NCBI RefSeq assembly: GCF_036555685.1
Contig: NZ_DATBKY010000229.1
Location: 1 to 64,000, forward strand
DNA length: 64,000 bases
Direction: 5' to 3'
Origin: Actinophytocola sp036555685
GTDB taxonomy: Bacteria > Actinomycetota > Actinomycetes > Mycobacteriales > Pseudonocardiaceae
Both the position numbers and the translations under genes were made by a program. The first letter of the stretch is position 1; each line of letters opens with the position of its first letter. Positions 41,598-50,320 of this stretch are shown one piece after another. The notes below the pieces were generated by a model. The model was not told the origin of the DNA. It did no database searches and saw only the letters and a list, made by a program, of their open reading frames with translations.

Positions 41598-41912
41598 TCA
41601 GTCCTTGTCGGTGAACTGCGCCGAGGAGATGCTCGAGCGGCGGCGGATGACCGCGATCCGGGACACGTGCCCGTTGCCACGGCGCTCGAGCTCGCGGCGC
41701 GAGATCCAGCCGGCGGCGTGGTGGCGGTAGGCCTGGGACAGCATGACGAGCTCGGCCAGGAAGTCGGCGGCTCTGTGCCGGCTCGCCTCGGGAAGGCGGG
41801 CCATCAGCGGGAGGTGGTCCGCCACCATCTGGTCCAGCATCCGCGCGGAGGCGAGCGCGCGGCGCGCGCGTCGACTCGGCCTGGTCACCTGCCTGCGCCT
41901 AGCCACCGGCAT
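41598..41912 (-). CDS. Small basic protein, unknown
   Basis: A 104-residue, Arg-rich protein with a helical middle (LDQMVADHLPLMARLPEASRH, then FLAELVMLSQAYRHH). No known domain. The open frame, an isolated position and coding-like GC bias support a real gene, but a start later in the frame is possible. Confidence 0.5.
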   Translation of the reverse strand: MPVARRRQVTRPSRRARRALASARMLDQMVADHLPLMARLPEASRHRAADFLAELVMLSQAYRHHAAGWISRRELERRGNGHVSRIAVIRRRSSISSAQFTDKD

Positions 41913-41992
41913 GAACCACCTCGATCGGGGACGGAAGTGCGGCTAGCTCGACCGAGCGTAGCGTGCCCCTTGCGAACGTCCACTCCGGCCTG

Positions 41993-42008
41993 TCACCCAA
42001 TCGGGTGA
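41993..42008. promoter_or_regulatory. Inverted repeat upstream of the small basic protein gene
   Basis: TCACCC, four bases, GGGTGA, 80 bp upstream of the 41912 start, with a further CACCC nearby. The shape suits an operator; the regulator is unknown. Confidence 0.3.
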
Positions 42009-42080
42009 AGTTGGTGCTGACCTGGACAAACGCGCTGGTGAACGTCACCCGGTCACTGGGCCTTTCGTTCACCGGCGACG

Positions 42081-42096
42081 CTGTGTTACGACACAG
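42081..42096 (-). terminator. Hairpin after the APH-fold kinase gene
   Basis: CTGTGT/ACACAG stem with a TACG loop, 25 bases beyond the kinase stop on its strand. No T-tract. Confidence 0.4.
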
Positions 42097-42120
42097 TGGA
42101 CCGCTGCTGAACCGTCCGGG

Positions 42121-43071
42121 TCAGGTGTAGCGCGCCCATCTGGCCGAGTCGTCCCCGCGGCGCACGTCGGTGAGCCTGCGGAAGAACTCCGGGCGTACCT
42201 CGGGCCGGCTGGACAGGATCGGCAGCACGCTGGTGATCAGCTTGAGCTCGCGCACCGCGCGGAGGACCGGGAAGCCCTTCCAGCGGGTGACATCGAACCC
42301 GTACGACCGGGCCAGCTCGCGGTAGCGCCCGGCCGGCTCGCCGAACCGGACCACGCCGACCGCGAGCGGCGTCAGGTCCCACTCGGGCGGGCCCAGGCTG
42401 GCCGAGTCGAAGTCGCAGAGTACCGGGCCGGCCGGGCTCGGGATCAGGTTGCCCAGGTGCGCGTCGCCGTGCAGCAGCGACGCGGGCAGCGCGAACTCCA
42501 GCGCGTCCAGCCGGTCGCTGACCTCGTCGAGCCGGTCGCGCAGGAAGTCCAGGTCGGCCGCGTCGAGACCCTCCGCCTCGCCGATGCGGCGGCGCACGTC
42601 GTCCAGTGGTTCCCAGGCCGGCAGCGGGAACGACGGCTCCGGCAGCTCGTGCATGCGGAGCAGGAGTTTCGCGAGGTCACGGCCGCGGGGCCGGTGGCCG
42701 CCGTGGGGCACGCTCTCCCAGACCGTCGCCATGTACGGGCCGGCCGACACGGGCTGGTCGATGCCCGGGACGAGCCGCACGGCCGGCACGTCGTACTCGG
42801 CCAGCCAGGTGGCCACCCGGACCACCTTGTCGACCCGGTGGCGCAAGGCGTTCGACGCCACGATCCGCACCACCACGGGTGCCGTGGCCAGCTCGAACAC
42901 CGCGTTGTTGGTGCACCGCAGCAGCTCGGCGCCGGCCGGATCGAGCCCCGCCGCGGCACATACCGCCGAGAGCGCCTCGGCGAGGTTCGCCGGCGCGAAC
43001 TGACCGGTGGCTTCGGCCCCGCCTTCCGCGCGCGTCTCCGGAGCCATGTCGGAGGTGGGCGTCGCGGTCAT
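42121..43071 (-). CDS. APH-fold phosphotransferase
   Basis: A 316-residue kinase-like protein of the aminoglycoside phosphotransferase/choline kinase fold. The catalytic loop HGDAHLGN (H201, D203, N208) and the metal site CDFDSASLGPPEWDL (D220) are intact. It could phosphorylate a small molecule; the family is broad and resistance is not implied. It starts 18 bp after the XRE-TPR regulator, so the two form one operon. Confidence 0.85.
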   Translation of the reverse strand: MTATPTSDMAPETRAEGGAEATGQFAPANLAEALSAVCAAAGLDPAGAELLRCTNNAVFELATAPVVVRIVASNALRHRVDKVVRVATWLAEYDVPAVRLVPGIDQPVSAGPYMATVWESVPHGGHRPRGRDLAKLLLRMHELPEPSFPLPAWEPLDDVRRRIGEAEGLDAADLDFLRDRLDEVSDRLDALEFALPASLLHGDAHLGNLIPSPAGPVLCDFDSASLGPPEWDLTPLAVGVVRFGEPAGRYRELARSYGFDVTRWKGFPVLRAVRELKLITSVLPILSSRPEVRPEFFRRLTDVRRGDDSARWARYT

Positions 43072-43089
43072 CGGGCTGCCTTTGTCGAC

Positions 43090-44469
43090 TCAGGACACGT
43101 CGGCGTCGTAGAACCTGGCGATGGTCTCGGACAGCTCCCGCGCGTCGCTGTAGTTGCGGCGCTTGTCCGCCTCCTCCTTGAGCGGCATCAGGCGGTCCCG
43201 GACCCGGCGCGACTTGAGGTGTTGTGCCAGGTCGACGGCCTGGTGGCCGATCTTGGCGCCGTGGTCGATGTCCCCGTCGAGCAGGTGGTTGGTGGCGAGG
43301 AAGCTCAGGTTGAACGCCTTGCTCCGCGCCATGTCGTCGCCGTACGAGCCGATCGCCCGCTGCAGGGCGGGGATCGCGTACTTGGTGTGCTTGGTGTCGA
43401 CCTGCTGGGCCAGCACGGTGTGGACGGTGCCGATCATGGCGTAGACGTCGTCCTCGTTGAAGAACTTGACCCAGTCCTCGGCCTCGCCGCCACCCGCTCG
43501 CGCGAACTCGTCACGGGTGCGGCCGATGAGCTTCATGGTCTGGTCCTCGTGGCCCATCATCGCGTAGGCCCAGGCCTGGTTCGCGCAGATGACCGCGACG
43601 GCGAGCTCGGAGCCCGACTCCTGGGCGGCGATCTGGCCCAGCTGGAACATCTTCAGGGCGTCGTCCGGGGACTCCTTGTGCAGGTAGACCCGGCCCATGC
43701 GGTACAGGATGTTCGCGACGAGCTGGTTGGAGTTGCCCGCCTTGGCGAGCTCGAGTGCCCGGCCGAAGTGGTTGCGCGCGGAGTCGATCAGGCCGATGTC
43801 GAACGAGGTCCAGCCGGCCAGGTTGTGCAGGTCCGCGAGCGCCACGTGCAATCGTTGCTTGACGACATCCGTGCCAGACGCGGACAGCATCTGCTGCCCC
43901 CACGAGAGCTGCGCGACGACGGCGTCCCGGCAGAAACCCCCGCCGTACTGGTAGTCCAGCGAGCGGAGTGCCCGGGTCGCCGCCTCGACCTGGCGGACAT
44001 CGGTCATCCCGATCCGACCAGGAGCGGGGGTCAACACGGGGTTGGACACCCACGATCCTGAGTCCGCGCCGAGTACATGCGCACCGACCGCGACCGCGGC
44101 CGCATGCGCAAGGAACTTGCGACGCTTCACGTTCTCCGGCTCCTCAGCCTCCGGGGCTTCGCGCGTCTCGGCTACTCGTGCCGCCGTGACTTCGTCGTAC
44201 GCGAGGCCCATGTATCCCCTCGGGACACCCAGGCCATCGGCGATACGTACAAGGACGTCGTAGGCCATGACCTGCCGACCCTTGAGGATCTCCGACACCT
44301 CGGACTGTGACTGACCGGTGTAGGCCGCGATCTGGCGTTGTGACACGCCTTTGCGTCGCAGCAGCTTGTAGATCGTGCTGACCTCCCGCGCCGCGAGCGC
44401 GTTTCGCATCTCGGGGTCTTCCCACACCTCTGGCGTTACGGAAGAGCTCTGAGATCCGATGGAGTTCAT
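43090..44469 (-). CDS. XRE-family regulator with TPR-like sensor domain
   Basis: A 459-residue protein. HTH at about 30-80 (GVSQRQIAAYTGQSQSEVSEI), a linker with a KRRKFLAHAAAVAVGAHVLG twin-Arg-like hydrophobic stretch, then a TPR-rich C-terminal domain (about 170-440; RALELAKAGN, ALKMFQLGQIA). Similar actinomycete proteins control morphology or antibiotic genes (NsdA type). Divergent from two small genes across 216 bp. Confidence 0.85.
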   Translation of the reverse strand: MNSIGSQSSSVTPEVWEDPEMRNALAAREVSTIYKLLRRKGVSQRQIAAYTGQSQSEVSEILKGRQVMAYDVLVRIADGLGVPRGYMGLAYDEVTAARVAETREAPEAEEPENVKRRKFLAHAAAVAVGAHVLGADSGSWVSNPVLTPAPGRIGMTDVRQVEAATRALRSLDYQYGGGFCRDAVVAQLSWGQQMLSASGTDVVKQRLHVALADLHNLAGWTSFDIGLIDSARNHFGRALELAKAGNSNQLVANILYRMGRVYLHKESPDDALKMFQLGQIAAQESGSELAVAVICANQAWAYAMMGHEDQTMKLIGRTRDEFARAGGGEAEDWVKFFNEDDVYAMIGTVHTVLAQQVDTKHTKYAIPALQRAIGSYGDDMARSKAFNLSFLATNHLLDGDIDHGAKIGHQAVDLAQHLKSRRVRDRLMPLKEEADKRRNYSDARELSETIARFYDADVS

Positions 44470-44636
44470 TCCGCCCCCTCACAGTCCGCTGGGCGTCAGC
44501 AGCAATGTATGCGCACTTCACAAGCCACGAGAAGTCCGGATCGGTGAACCTGATCGGTCCTACCGAAGTTCAGCGACCGCTCACCGTGAAACGACCGCCG
44601 ATCGGCGCTCTTACGCACCAATCTCTGCTCTCAGGC

Positions 44637-44651
44637 ACCAATGTAGTTGGT
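44637..44651. promoter_or_regulatory. Inverted and direct repeat in the XRE/small-protein intergenic region
   Basis: ACCAA, five bases, TTGGT overlaps the second of two direct GCACCAAT repeats (16 bp apart) about 40 bp before the 44686 start. It could be a site for the XRE regulator. Confidence 0.3.
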
Positions 44652-44685
44652 TGTAAGCATACGAGCACGGAGGGAAGCCGCGACT

Positions 44686-44985
44686 GTGGAACTGGTGAGG
44701 ACCACTCCGGCCGCAGCTCCGGCGGCCCCGCGAAAGCTTTCGGGGATCGTCGGTGACGGCTCGGTGGAACCTCGCGGTGACCTGCACGGGTCCGCACTCG
44801 GTCGCAAGGTCTGGCGGATCAACTGCGGTGACGTGGTGAACCGCGAGCGGTGCCTGACGGTGCTCGTCGAACGCAATCGGGTGGTCCTGGTGGGACCACC
44901 GGGCGAGACAGCGGTGCTGACGGCCGGCCAGCTCGGCCAGCTGCGTATCGCGCTTCGCGAAGCCGCCGAGCAGGCGGAAAGGTGA
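44686..44985 (+). CDS. Conserved small protein, unknown
   Basis: A 99-residue protein with a compact beta-rich middle (WRINCGDVVNRERCLTVLVERNRVVLVGPPGE) and a helical end (GQLGQLRIALREAAEQ). Two cysteines. GTG 44686 lies a little far from GGAGGG; another GTG nine bases on is possible. Paired with the next gene. No family known to me. Confidence 0.6.
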   Translation: MELVRTTPAAAPAAPRKLSGIVGDGSVEPRGDLHGSALGRKVWRINCGDVVNRERCLTVLVERNRVVLVGPPGETAVLTAGQLGQLRIALREAAEQAER

Positions 44986-44998
44986 CGGTGACGTTTCG

Positions 44999-45358
44999 GT
45001 GGACGAGATACTCGGGCAGGTGCTGCGCAACGCGGTGTGGGAGCGGCTCGACATGCTCTCCGAGCTGGCCAACCGCGCAGACGCGCCGTCCCTGCTGTCC
45101 GTGGCCCGTTCCGAACTTCCCAAGCTGACCGAAGGCTGGCGCGCGATGCTCGCCGCCCACGAGCCGGACGAGAAGGGCAACTGCCCCGCGTGCTCGTCCC
45201 GCTGGCGTCAGCAGAAGGCGCCCTGCTCCGTGTGGCAGGCCGCCTACGAACACCTGGTGGCAGGTGGTCTCGCGCCGGATCAGAACCAGGCGAGGCACGC
45301 GGTTGCCGAATCTCGGCCGCAGCCGGCGACGCCTGGACGGCTGGCGAGCGCCAGGTGA
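44999..45358 (+). CDS. Conserved small cysteine-containing protein, unknown
   Basis: A 119-residue mainly helical protein with CPAC and a third cysteine (NCPACSSRWRQQKAPCSVW), suggesting a metal knuckle. The GTG 44999 start lies 13 bp after the previous gene. Function unknown; located opposite an XRE regulator. Confidence 0.6.
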   Translation: MDEILGQVLRNAVWERLDMLSELANRADAPSLLSVARSELPKLTEGWRAMLAAHEPDEKGNCPACSSRWRQQKAPCSVWQAAYEHLVAGGLAPDQNQARHAVAESRPQPATPGRLASAR

Positions 45359-45869
45359 AGCCGGCGACCTCGGCCCCCGTGACCCCGCACGCTGTGCGGC
45401 CTGAGGTCGTCTGATGGACCGGCGGTTCGACTCGTCGTCAGCACCCCCGAGCTAGACGAACGCGGGCCGCCGGTTCCTATAACTCCAGACTCCACGGACC
45501 GGTGCTGCTGTACTCCCCCTCCCCCGACCAGCATCGGTCCGTGGCTCCACTCCGGACGACCCTGCTCAGCGCTTTGCGCTTTCGCCGGGTCGTTTCGCGT
45601 CATTCTGGGGGGCCGAGCCCCCCATGCCCCCACGGTGCGTGCTTCCTTCGACCCGGCTCGGTCCTGGGAGTGGATCACCAGCACGGCACGTCCCGGAGCC
45701 GATCACCAGCACGTTCCGTCCTGCGGGGCCAGTCATCGGCATGGGTGCCGGCGCTGATTTTTTCGTTTTCGCGTGATCTCTGACCACTTTGGGGTTTCGT
45801 ATACATCGTTCTGTGGTGGAGCCTGCTTCGCGCGGGCAGGATGGGTGTAGGCCCCAGCTAGGAGTACAT
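45359..45869. other. Gene-free 510-bp stretch with inverted and tandem repeats
   Basis: No credible gene. It contains an ACCGGCGG/CCGCCGGT inverted repeat with a long loop (about 45420-45476), the hairpin repeat below, two copies of GATCACCAGCACG (about 45674 and 45703), and a T-run (GATTTTTTCG, about 45758) that could end the upstream operon. The tetR promoter must lie at its right end. Confidence 0.6.
45575..45638 (-). repeat. Dispersed hairpin repeat, copy B
   Basis: Read on the minus strand: GCACCGTGGGGG, then a perfect TGGGGGGC/GCCCCCCA hairpin (45606-45624), CAGAA, then a purine-rich tail with CGAAA and GCAAAGC. The same order occurs at 51288-51350 on the plus strand. Confidence 0.65.
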
Positions 45870-46478
45870 GTGGCGACCTCTGTGCCGTTGCGAAAGCAAC
45901 CCGTTCAGCAGCGGAGCGCGAAGCGCGTCGAGAAGATGCTCAAGGCGTGCGCGTCGCTGATCGACGAGCTCGGCTACGACGGTGTGACCACCACGCTGAT
46001 CGCCGAGCGCGCCGGGGTCGCCGTCGGGTCGCTGTACCAGTTCTTCCCCGACAAGCGCGCGGTCGTCCAGGAGCTGACCAAGCGCAACCTCGACTACTTC
46101 ACCGCGGAGATCGACCGCCGGCTCGACTGGGACAACCTCGAACACTGGTGGCACGGCGTCGACGAGATCATCGACATCTATGTCGAGATGTACCGCAGCA
46201 CACCGGGGTTCGCGCACGTGCGCTTCGGTGACGTCATCGATCTGCGGTTCATCGACGAGAAGCGCGACAACAATACGGTCATCGCCGACAAGATCGCCGG
46301 GCTGATCGCACGCAAGGTCAACGTGCCCGTGACGAGCATCTACATGCAGATCACGATCGCGAGCGACATCGGCGACGCGATCCTCGCGCTCGCGTTCCGG
46401 CGCAAACTGTTCGGCGAGCAGGAGATGATCGACGAGGCCAAGCGGGTCGTGCGCAACTACCTCGCCGGCTCGCTGTAG
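45870..46478 (+). CDS. TetR-family transcriptional regulator
   Basis: A 202-residue regulator with a TetR HTH (TTTLIAERAGVAVGSLYQFFPDKRAVV) and a helical ligand domain. GTG 45870 is chosen for its AGGAG five bases upstream; the longer frame lacks family sequence. Nothing next to it in the same direction suggests the target; the nearest candidates are the converging PLP enzyme or itself. Confidence 0.92.
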   Translation: MATSVPLRKQPVQQRSAKRVEKMLKACASLIDELGYDGVTTTLIAERAGVAVGSLYQFFPDKRAVVQELTKRNLDYFTAEIDRRLDWDNLEHWWHGVDEIIDIYVEMYRSTPGFAHVRFGDVIDLRFIDEKRDNNTVIADKIAGLIARKVNVPVTSIYMQITIASDIGDAILALAFRRKLFGEQEMIDEAKRVVRNYLAGSL

Positions 46479-46491
46479 ACCCGCGGGGCCA

Positions 46492-47691
46492 TCAGCCGAA
46501 GCACTGCCCTTCGCCGCGGTAGGTGGGCACGGTCTCGGTCACCTCGTCGCCGGAAAGCACGTGGTACTCGGTGAACCGCTCGGCGAGCTCGCCCGCCTTC
46601 GTGTGCCGCAACCACACCCGGTCGCCCACCCCCAGGTCGCGCGCGGCCTTCCCGGTCACCGGCGTCTGCACTTCGCCGGCGCCCTCCACGCCGAGCAGCT
46701 TCAGCCCGCCCGGCAGGTACGGCGACGGCAACCGGTCCTTGCCGGCCGCACCCGAGGCGATGTAGCCGCCGCCGAACAACGTCGCGATGTTGCGCCGCGG
46801 CTTGCGCACGACCGGCAGCGCGAACAGCACGGCGGGCGAAGGGGAGAACCGCCGGTAGTTGTCGAACAGCGTGGGCCCGATCAGTCCGGAGCCGGCCGCG
46901 ACCTCGGAGACCGACTCGTCGGACCCGGTCGTCTCGATGCTGCCCGTCCCACCGCCGTTGACGAACTCCAGCGAGCCGACGGATTTCACCGCCGCCACGA
47001 CCTCGCTGCGTCGGGCGGCGAGCTCCTGCGCCGAACGGGCTTGCATCCACCGCACCACCGCACCCGCGACCGGCTTGCCGGCCGGCTGGTCCCCGAGGCC
47101 CGCGATCTGGCCCTCATAGCCCATCAGACCGACGAGACGAAAGCCCGGCCTGCCGACCACCGCCCTCGCCAGGGAGGCCGCCTGCGCCGCCGTGAACACC
47201 GGGGAACGGCGCGTTCCCACGTGCGCCACATCGAGTCCCCACAGCGGTCGCCAGGACACGTCCAGCTCGAGGCAGACCCGGATGTCGGCGTGCCCGATGC
47301 CGAGCGCCGCGTCGACCAGGTCCAGATGGGCGGTCGAGTCGACCATGATCGAGATGTGCTCGCGGGCGTGCGGGTCGTCGGCGAGCATGCGCAGCGCGGC
47401 GTGGTCGGTGGTCGGGTAGGCGACGAGGATGTCGACGTCGGCGAGATCCGTGTCGCGCCACTGGCGGGCGAGCCAGCGGGCCTCGGGCAGCGAGTAGGAC
47501 ATCACGCCGGTGAAGCCGTCCAGCCGCAGCACGCGCTCGAGCAGGAACCGGCAACGGACCGACTTGCTCGCCACCCGGATGGGCCGGCCGGCGGCACGGT
47601 GCACCAGGTCCGCGGCGTTGTGGTCGAATGCCTCCAGATCGACGACGGCGAGCGGCGGGTCCAGGTGCTTGGTCGCCGCGTCCAGCCTCAT
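46492..47691 (-). CDS. PLP-dependent D-threonine-aldolase / alanine-racemase-fold enzyme
   Basis: A 399-residue protein with the alanine-racemase N-terminal barrel: AVVDLEAFDHNA and VASKSVRC with the PLP lysine, then a C-terminal domain (GDRVWLRHTKAGELAERF, GDEVTETVPTYRGEG) of the DSD1/D-threonine aldolase type that binds a metal. Likely cleaves or deaminates D- or 3-hydroxy amino acids. ATG 47691 has GGAG nine bases before; a GTG at 47724 is possible and would leave 29 bp to the divergent gene. Confidence 0.85.
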   Translation of the reverse strand: MRLDAATKHLDPPLAVVDLEAFDHNAADLVHRAAGRPIRVASKSVRCRFLLERVLRLDGFTGVMSYSLPEARWLARQWRDTDLADVDILVAYPTTDHAALRMLADDPHAREHISIMVDSTAHLDLVDAALGIGHADIRVCLELDVSWRPLWGLDVAHVGTRRSPVFTAAQAASLARAVVGRPGFRLVGLMGYEGQIAGLGDQPAGKPVAGAVVRWMQARSAQELAARRSEVVAAVKSVGSLEFVNGGGTGSIETTGSDESVSEVAAGSGLIGPTLFDNYRRFSPSPAVLFALPVVRKPRRNIATLFGGGYIASGAAGKDRLPSPYLPGGLKLLGVEGAGEVQTPVTGKAARDLGVGDRVWLRHTKAGELAERFTEYHVLSGDEVTETVPTYRGEGQCFG

Positions 47692-47753
47692 CCGGTGCGT
47701 CTCCGGGCGCAGTTGAGAGGGCACGGACTCACCGTACGACCTGGGAGGACCGC

Positions 47754-49070
47754 GTGGCAGCAACGACAGCCTGGCGTAACTGGGCCGGCACCGAATCGGC
47801 CGTGGCGACCGACGTGGTCCGCCCGCGCGATCTCGAGGAGCTCGCCGGGGCGGTGACGAAGGCCGCCCGCGACGGCAAGACCGTGCGCGCGCGGGGCAGC
47901 GGCCACTCGTTCACCGCGGTCGGCGCCGCGCACGACGTCGCGCTCGATCTGGGCGACTGGACCGGGATCACGTCGGCGGACATCGACACCGGCCTCGTCT
48001 CCGTGCGGGCCGGCACCACGCTGCGCGCGCTCAACGCGGAGCTCGACCGGCTCGGGCTCGCGATGACTAACCTCGGCGACATCGACGCGCAGACGATCTC
48101 GGGTGCGATCTCCACGGGCACGCACGGCACGGGCGCGCGGTTCGGCGGCATCTCGACCCAGGTCGCCGGGCTCGAGCTCGTGCTGGCCGACGGATCGGTG
48201 GTCGGCTGCTCCGCGAGCGAGCTGCCGGAGCTGTTCGCGGCGGGTCGGGTCGGGCTCGGCGCGTTCGGCGTGATCGCGTCGGTGACGCTGCAGACCGAGC
48301 CGTCGTTCGTGCTCGCCGCCGAGGAACGGCCGGAGCCGCTCGACGAGGTGCTCGAGGCGCTGGACGAGAACTGCGCGCACAACGACCACTTCGAGTTCTA
48401 CTGGTTCCCCTACGGCCCCAAGGCGTTGACCAAGCGCAACAACCGCCTGCCGGCCGGCACCAAACCGGAGCCGCTGTCGAGGGCGCGCCAGTTCGTCGAG
48501 TACGAGCTGATGGAGAACCGGGCGTTCGGCACGCTGTGCCGGATCGGCCGCCGGGTGCCGAAGTTGGTACGGCCACTGAACAAGCTGTCGTCCAACGTCC
48601 TCTCCGCACGGTCCTATCGGGACGTGTCGCACCGCGTCTTCGTGACCAACCGGAGCGTGCGGTTCGTGGAGTCCGAGTACGCGGTGCCGCGAGAGGCGCT
48701 CGGCGACGTGCTGGCCGAGCTGCGCAGGCGGGTGCCGAAGCTCGCGGACCCGGTGATGTTCCCGGTGGAGATCCGCGTTGCGGCGGCCGACGACATCTGG
48801 CTTTCCACTGCGTACCAACGGGATTCGGCGTACGTCGCGATCCACCAGTTCGTCGGCATGCCGTACCGGGCGTACTTCGACCTGTTCGAGTCGATCGTCG
48901 GCGACGTCGGCGGCCGGCCGCACTGGGGGAAGATGCACACGCTGGACGCGGCCGCGCTGCGCGAGCGGTACCCGCGCTTCGACGACTTCGTCGACCTGCG
49001 GACCAAACTGGACCCGGGCGGGCTGTTCGCGAACCCCTACCTCGACCGCGTACTAGGCAAGACGGTCTAG
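47754..49070 (+). CDS. FAD-linked sugar-1,4-lactone oxidase (D-arabinono-lactone oxidase family)
   Basis: A 438-residue VAO-fold oxidase. ARGSGHSF with H51 is the covalent FAD site; NLGDIDAQTISGAISTGTHG completes the FAD domain and HWGKMHTL plus the final FDDFVDLRTKLDPGGLFANPY are the ALO domain. It oxidises sugar lactones or alditols. GTG 47754 has GGGAGG. The end overlaps the next gene by 18 bp. Confidence 0.92.
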   Translation: MAATTAWRNWAGTESAVATDVVRPRDLEELAGAVTKAARDGKTVRARGSGHSFTAVGAAHDVALDLGDWTGITSADIDTGLVSVRAGTTLRALNAELDRLGLAMTNLGDIDAQTISGAISTGTHGTGARFGGISTQVAGLELVLADGSVVGCSASELPELFAAGRVGLGAFGVIASVTLQTEPSFVLAAEERPEPLDEVLEALDENCAHNDHFEFYWFPYGPKALTKRNNRLPAGTKPEPLSRARQFVEYELMENRAFGTLCRIGRRVPKLVRPLNKLSSNVLSARSYRDVSHRVFVTNRSVRFVESEYAVPREALGDVLAELRRRVPKLADPVMFPVEIRVAAADDIWLSTAYQRDSAYVAIHQFVGMPYRAYFDLFESIVGDVGGRPHWGKMHTLDAAALRERYPRFDDFVDLRTKLDPGGLFANPYLDRVLGKTV

Positions 49071-49706
49071 CGCCCGGTCGATCGCCTCGTCGCCGCCGAC
49101 GAGCTCGAGCACCTTGCCGGCGGTCGCCGGCCGGTCGAGGAGGCCGACGAGCACGGTCGCGACGTCGTCGCGGGTGACCGAGCCGCGCCGGACGTGCTCG
49201 TCGAGGGTGACCGTGCCCACACCGGGATCGTCGGTGAGGCCGCCCGGACGCAGGACCGTCCACTCCAGATCGCGGGCCATCAGGTCCTCGTCCGCGGCGG
49301 CCTTGGCGCGCAGGTACCCGCGGAAGACCTCGTCCAGGTCCGGGTCGTCGGCGCGGTCCAGACCGATCGAGCTGACCTGGACGTAGCGCCGCACGCCCGC
49401 GGACTCGGCGGCGTCGGCGAGAAGTACCGCGGCCGCGCGGTCGACGGTCTCCTTGCGTGCGGCGCCGCTGCCCGGCCCGGCACCGGCGGCGAACACGACC
49501 GCGTCGGCGCCGCTGACGACGCCGGCCACGTCCGCGGTCGTCGCGGCCTCGAGATCGACGACCGCCGCCTGGCCGCCGGCCGCCTGCACATCCGCTACGT
49601 GGTCGGGGTTGCGCACGATGCCGATCACCTCGTCGCCGCGGTCCGCGAGCAGCCGGGTCAGCCGCAGCGCGATCTTGCCGTGCCCGCCGGCGATCGCAAC
49701 TCGCAT
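49053..49706 (-). CDS. Atypical SDR / NAD(P)-binding protein (YwnB-like)
   Basis: A 217-residue single Rossmann protein: IAGGHGKIALRL, then VVFAAGAGPGSG, VSSIGLDRAD and WTVLRPGGLTDDP. It matches NAD(P)H-binding SDRs of the NmrA/YwnB group, often sensors or reductases of unknown substrate. Its ATG overlaps the upstream stop by one base (TGATG) so the two are coupled. It converges on the lactone oxidase. Confidence 0.85.
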   Translation of the reverse strand: MRVAIAGGHGKIALRLTRLLADRGDEVIGIVRNPDHVADVQAAGGQAAVVDLEAATTADVAGVVSGADAVVFAAGAGPGSGAARKETVDRAAAVLLADAAESAGVRRYVQVSSIGLDRADDPDLDEVFRGYLRAKAAADEDLMARDLEWTVLRPGGLTDDPGVGTVTLDEHVRRGSVTRDDVATVLVGLLDRPATAGKVLELVGGDEAIDRALDRLA

Positions 49707-50320
49707 CAGACGGTGGCGAGGATCTGCTCGTAGGCGAGCTCGTTGATCCAGCGGTGCGTGCCGTCGACGCCGGCCGGCGCCCGGTCACCGCGGACCGCGA
49801 GGTCGAGCGTGATGTCGGGGCCGGGCTCGGCGCTCAGCACGCCCACGCCGTACGCGCGGGCGCGCGGCAGGCAGTTCACGAGGTAGTCGTTGGTGATCAC
49901 GACCGACATCGGCAGCACGACGGCGGCGTCGCAGTACCGCAGGAACGGCACGGCGTTGACGAGCCCGGTGCGCCAGTGGCGGGTGACCGCGAGCGCGCCC
50001 ACGATCCGCACGGCCGGCTCGGGCACGTGGCCGGTGAACTCCGGCCACACCCACGTCGACACGGTCGCGCGGTCGACCTCGGGGCCCTGCCCGAGGCAGA
50101 TGCGCTCCGCGTGCGCGTCCGGCATCAGCTGGGCGACCAGGTTGATCCGCCGGCCGAGCAGCTTCATCTCCGGCAACACGACCCCCTGCCAGCCGAGCTC
50201 ACGCGCGGCCGTGGCGGCCAGCTCGTCGACTTCTGCCGGCAGCTCGACGGACGGGACAAGAGGAGACGGCACTGCCGTCAGGTTGTCCACCGCCGCCGTG
50301 CGCCCAGGAATGCCCGTCAC
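49706..50320 (-). CDS. Conserved hypothetical protein
   Basis: A 204-residue soluble protein with no recognised motif; visible segments are WVWPEFTGHVPEP, VVITNDYLVNCLPRARAYGVGVLSAEPG and RWINELAYEQILA. The frame has strong third-position GC and a one-base stop/start overlap with the reductase after it, so it is a real gene. Possibly a restriction-like or binding fold, but I cannot tell. Confidence 0.65.
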   Translation of the reverse strand: MTGIPGRTAAVDNLTAVPSPLVPSVELPAEVDELAATAARELGWQGVVLPEMKLLGRRINLVAQLMPDAHAERICLGQGPEVDRATVSTWVWPEFTGHVPEPAVRIVGALAVTRHWRTGLVNAVPFLRYCDAAVVLPMSVVITNDYLVNCLPRARAYGVGVLSAEPGPDITLDLAVRGDRAPAGVDGTHRWINELAYEQILATV

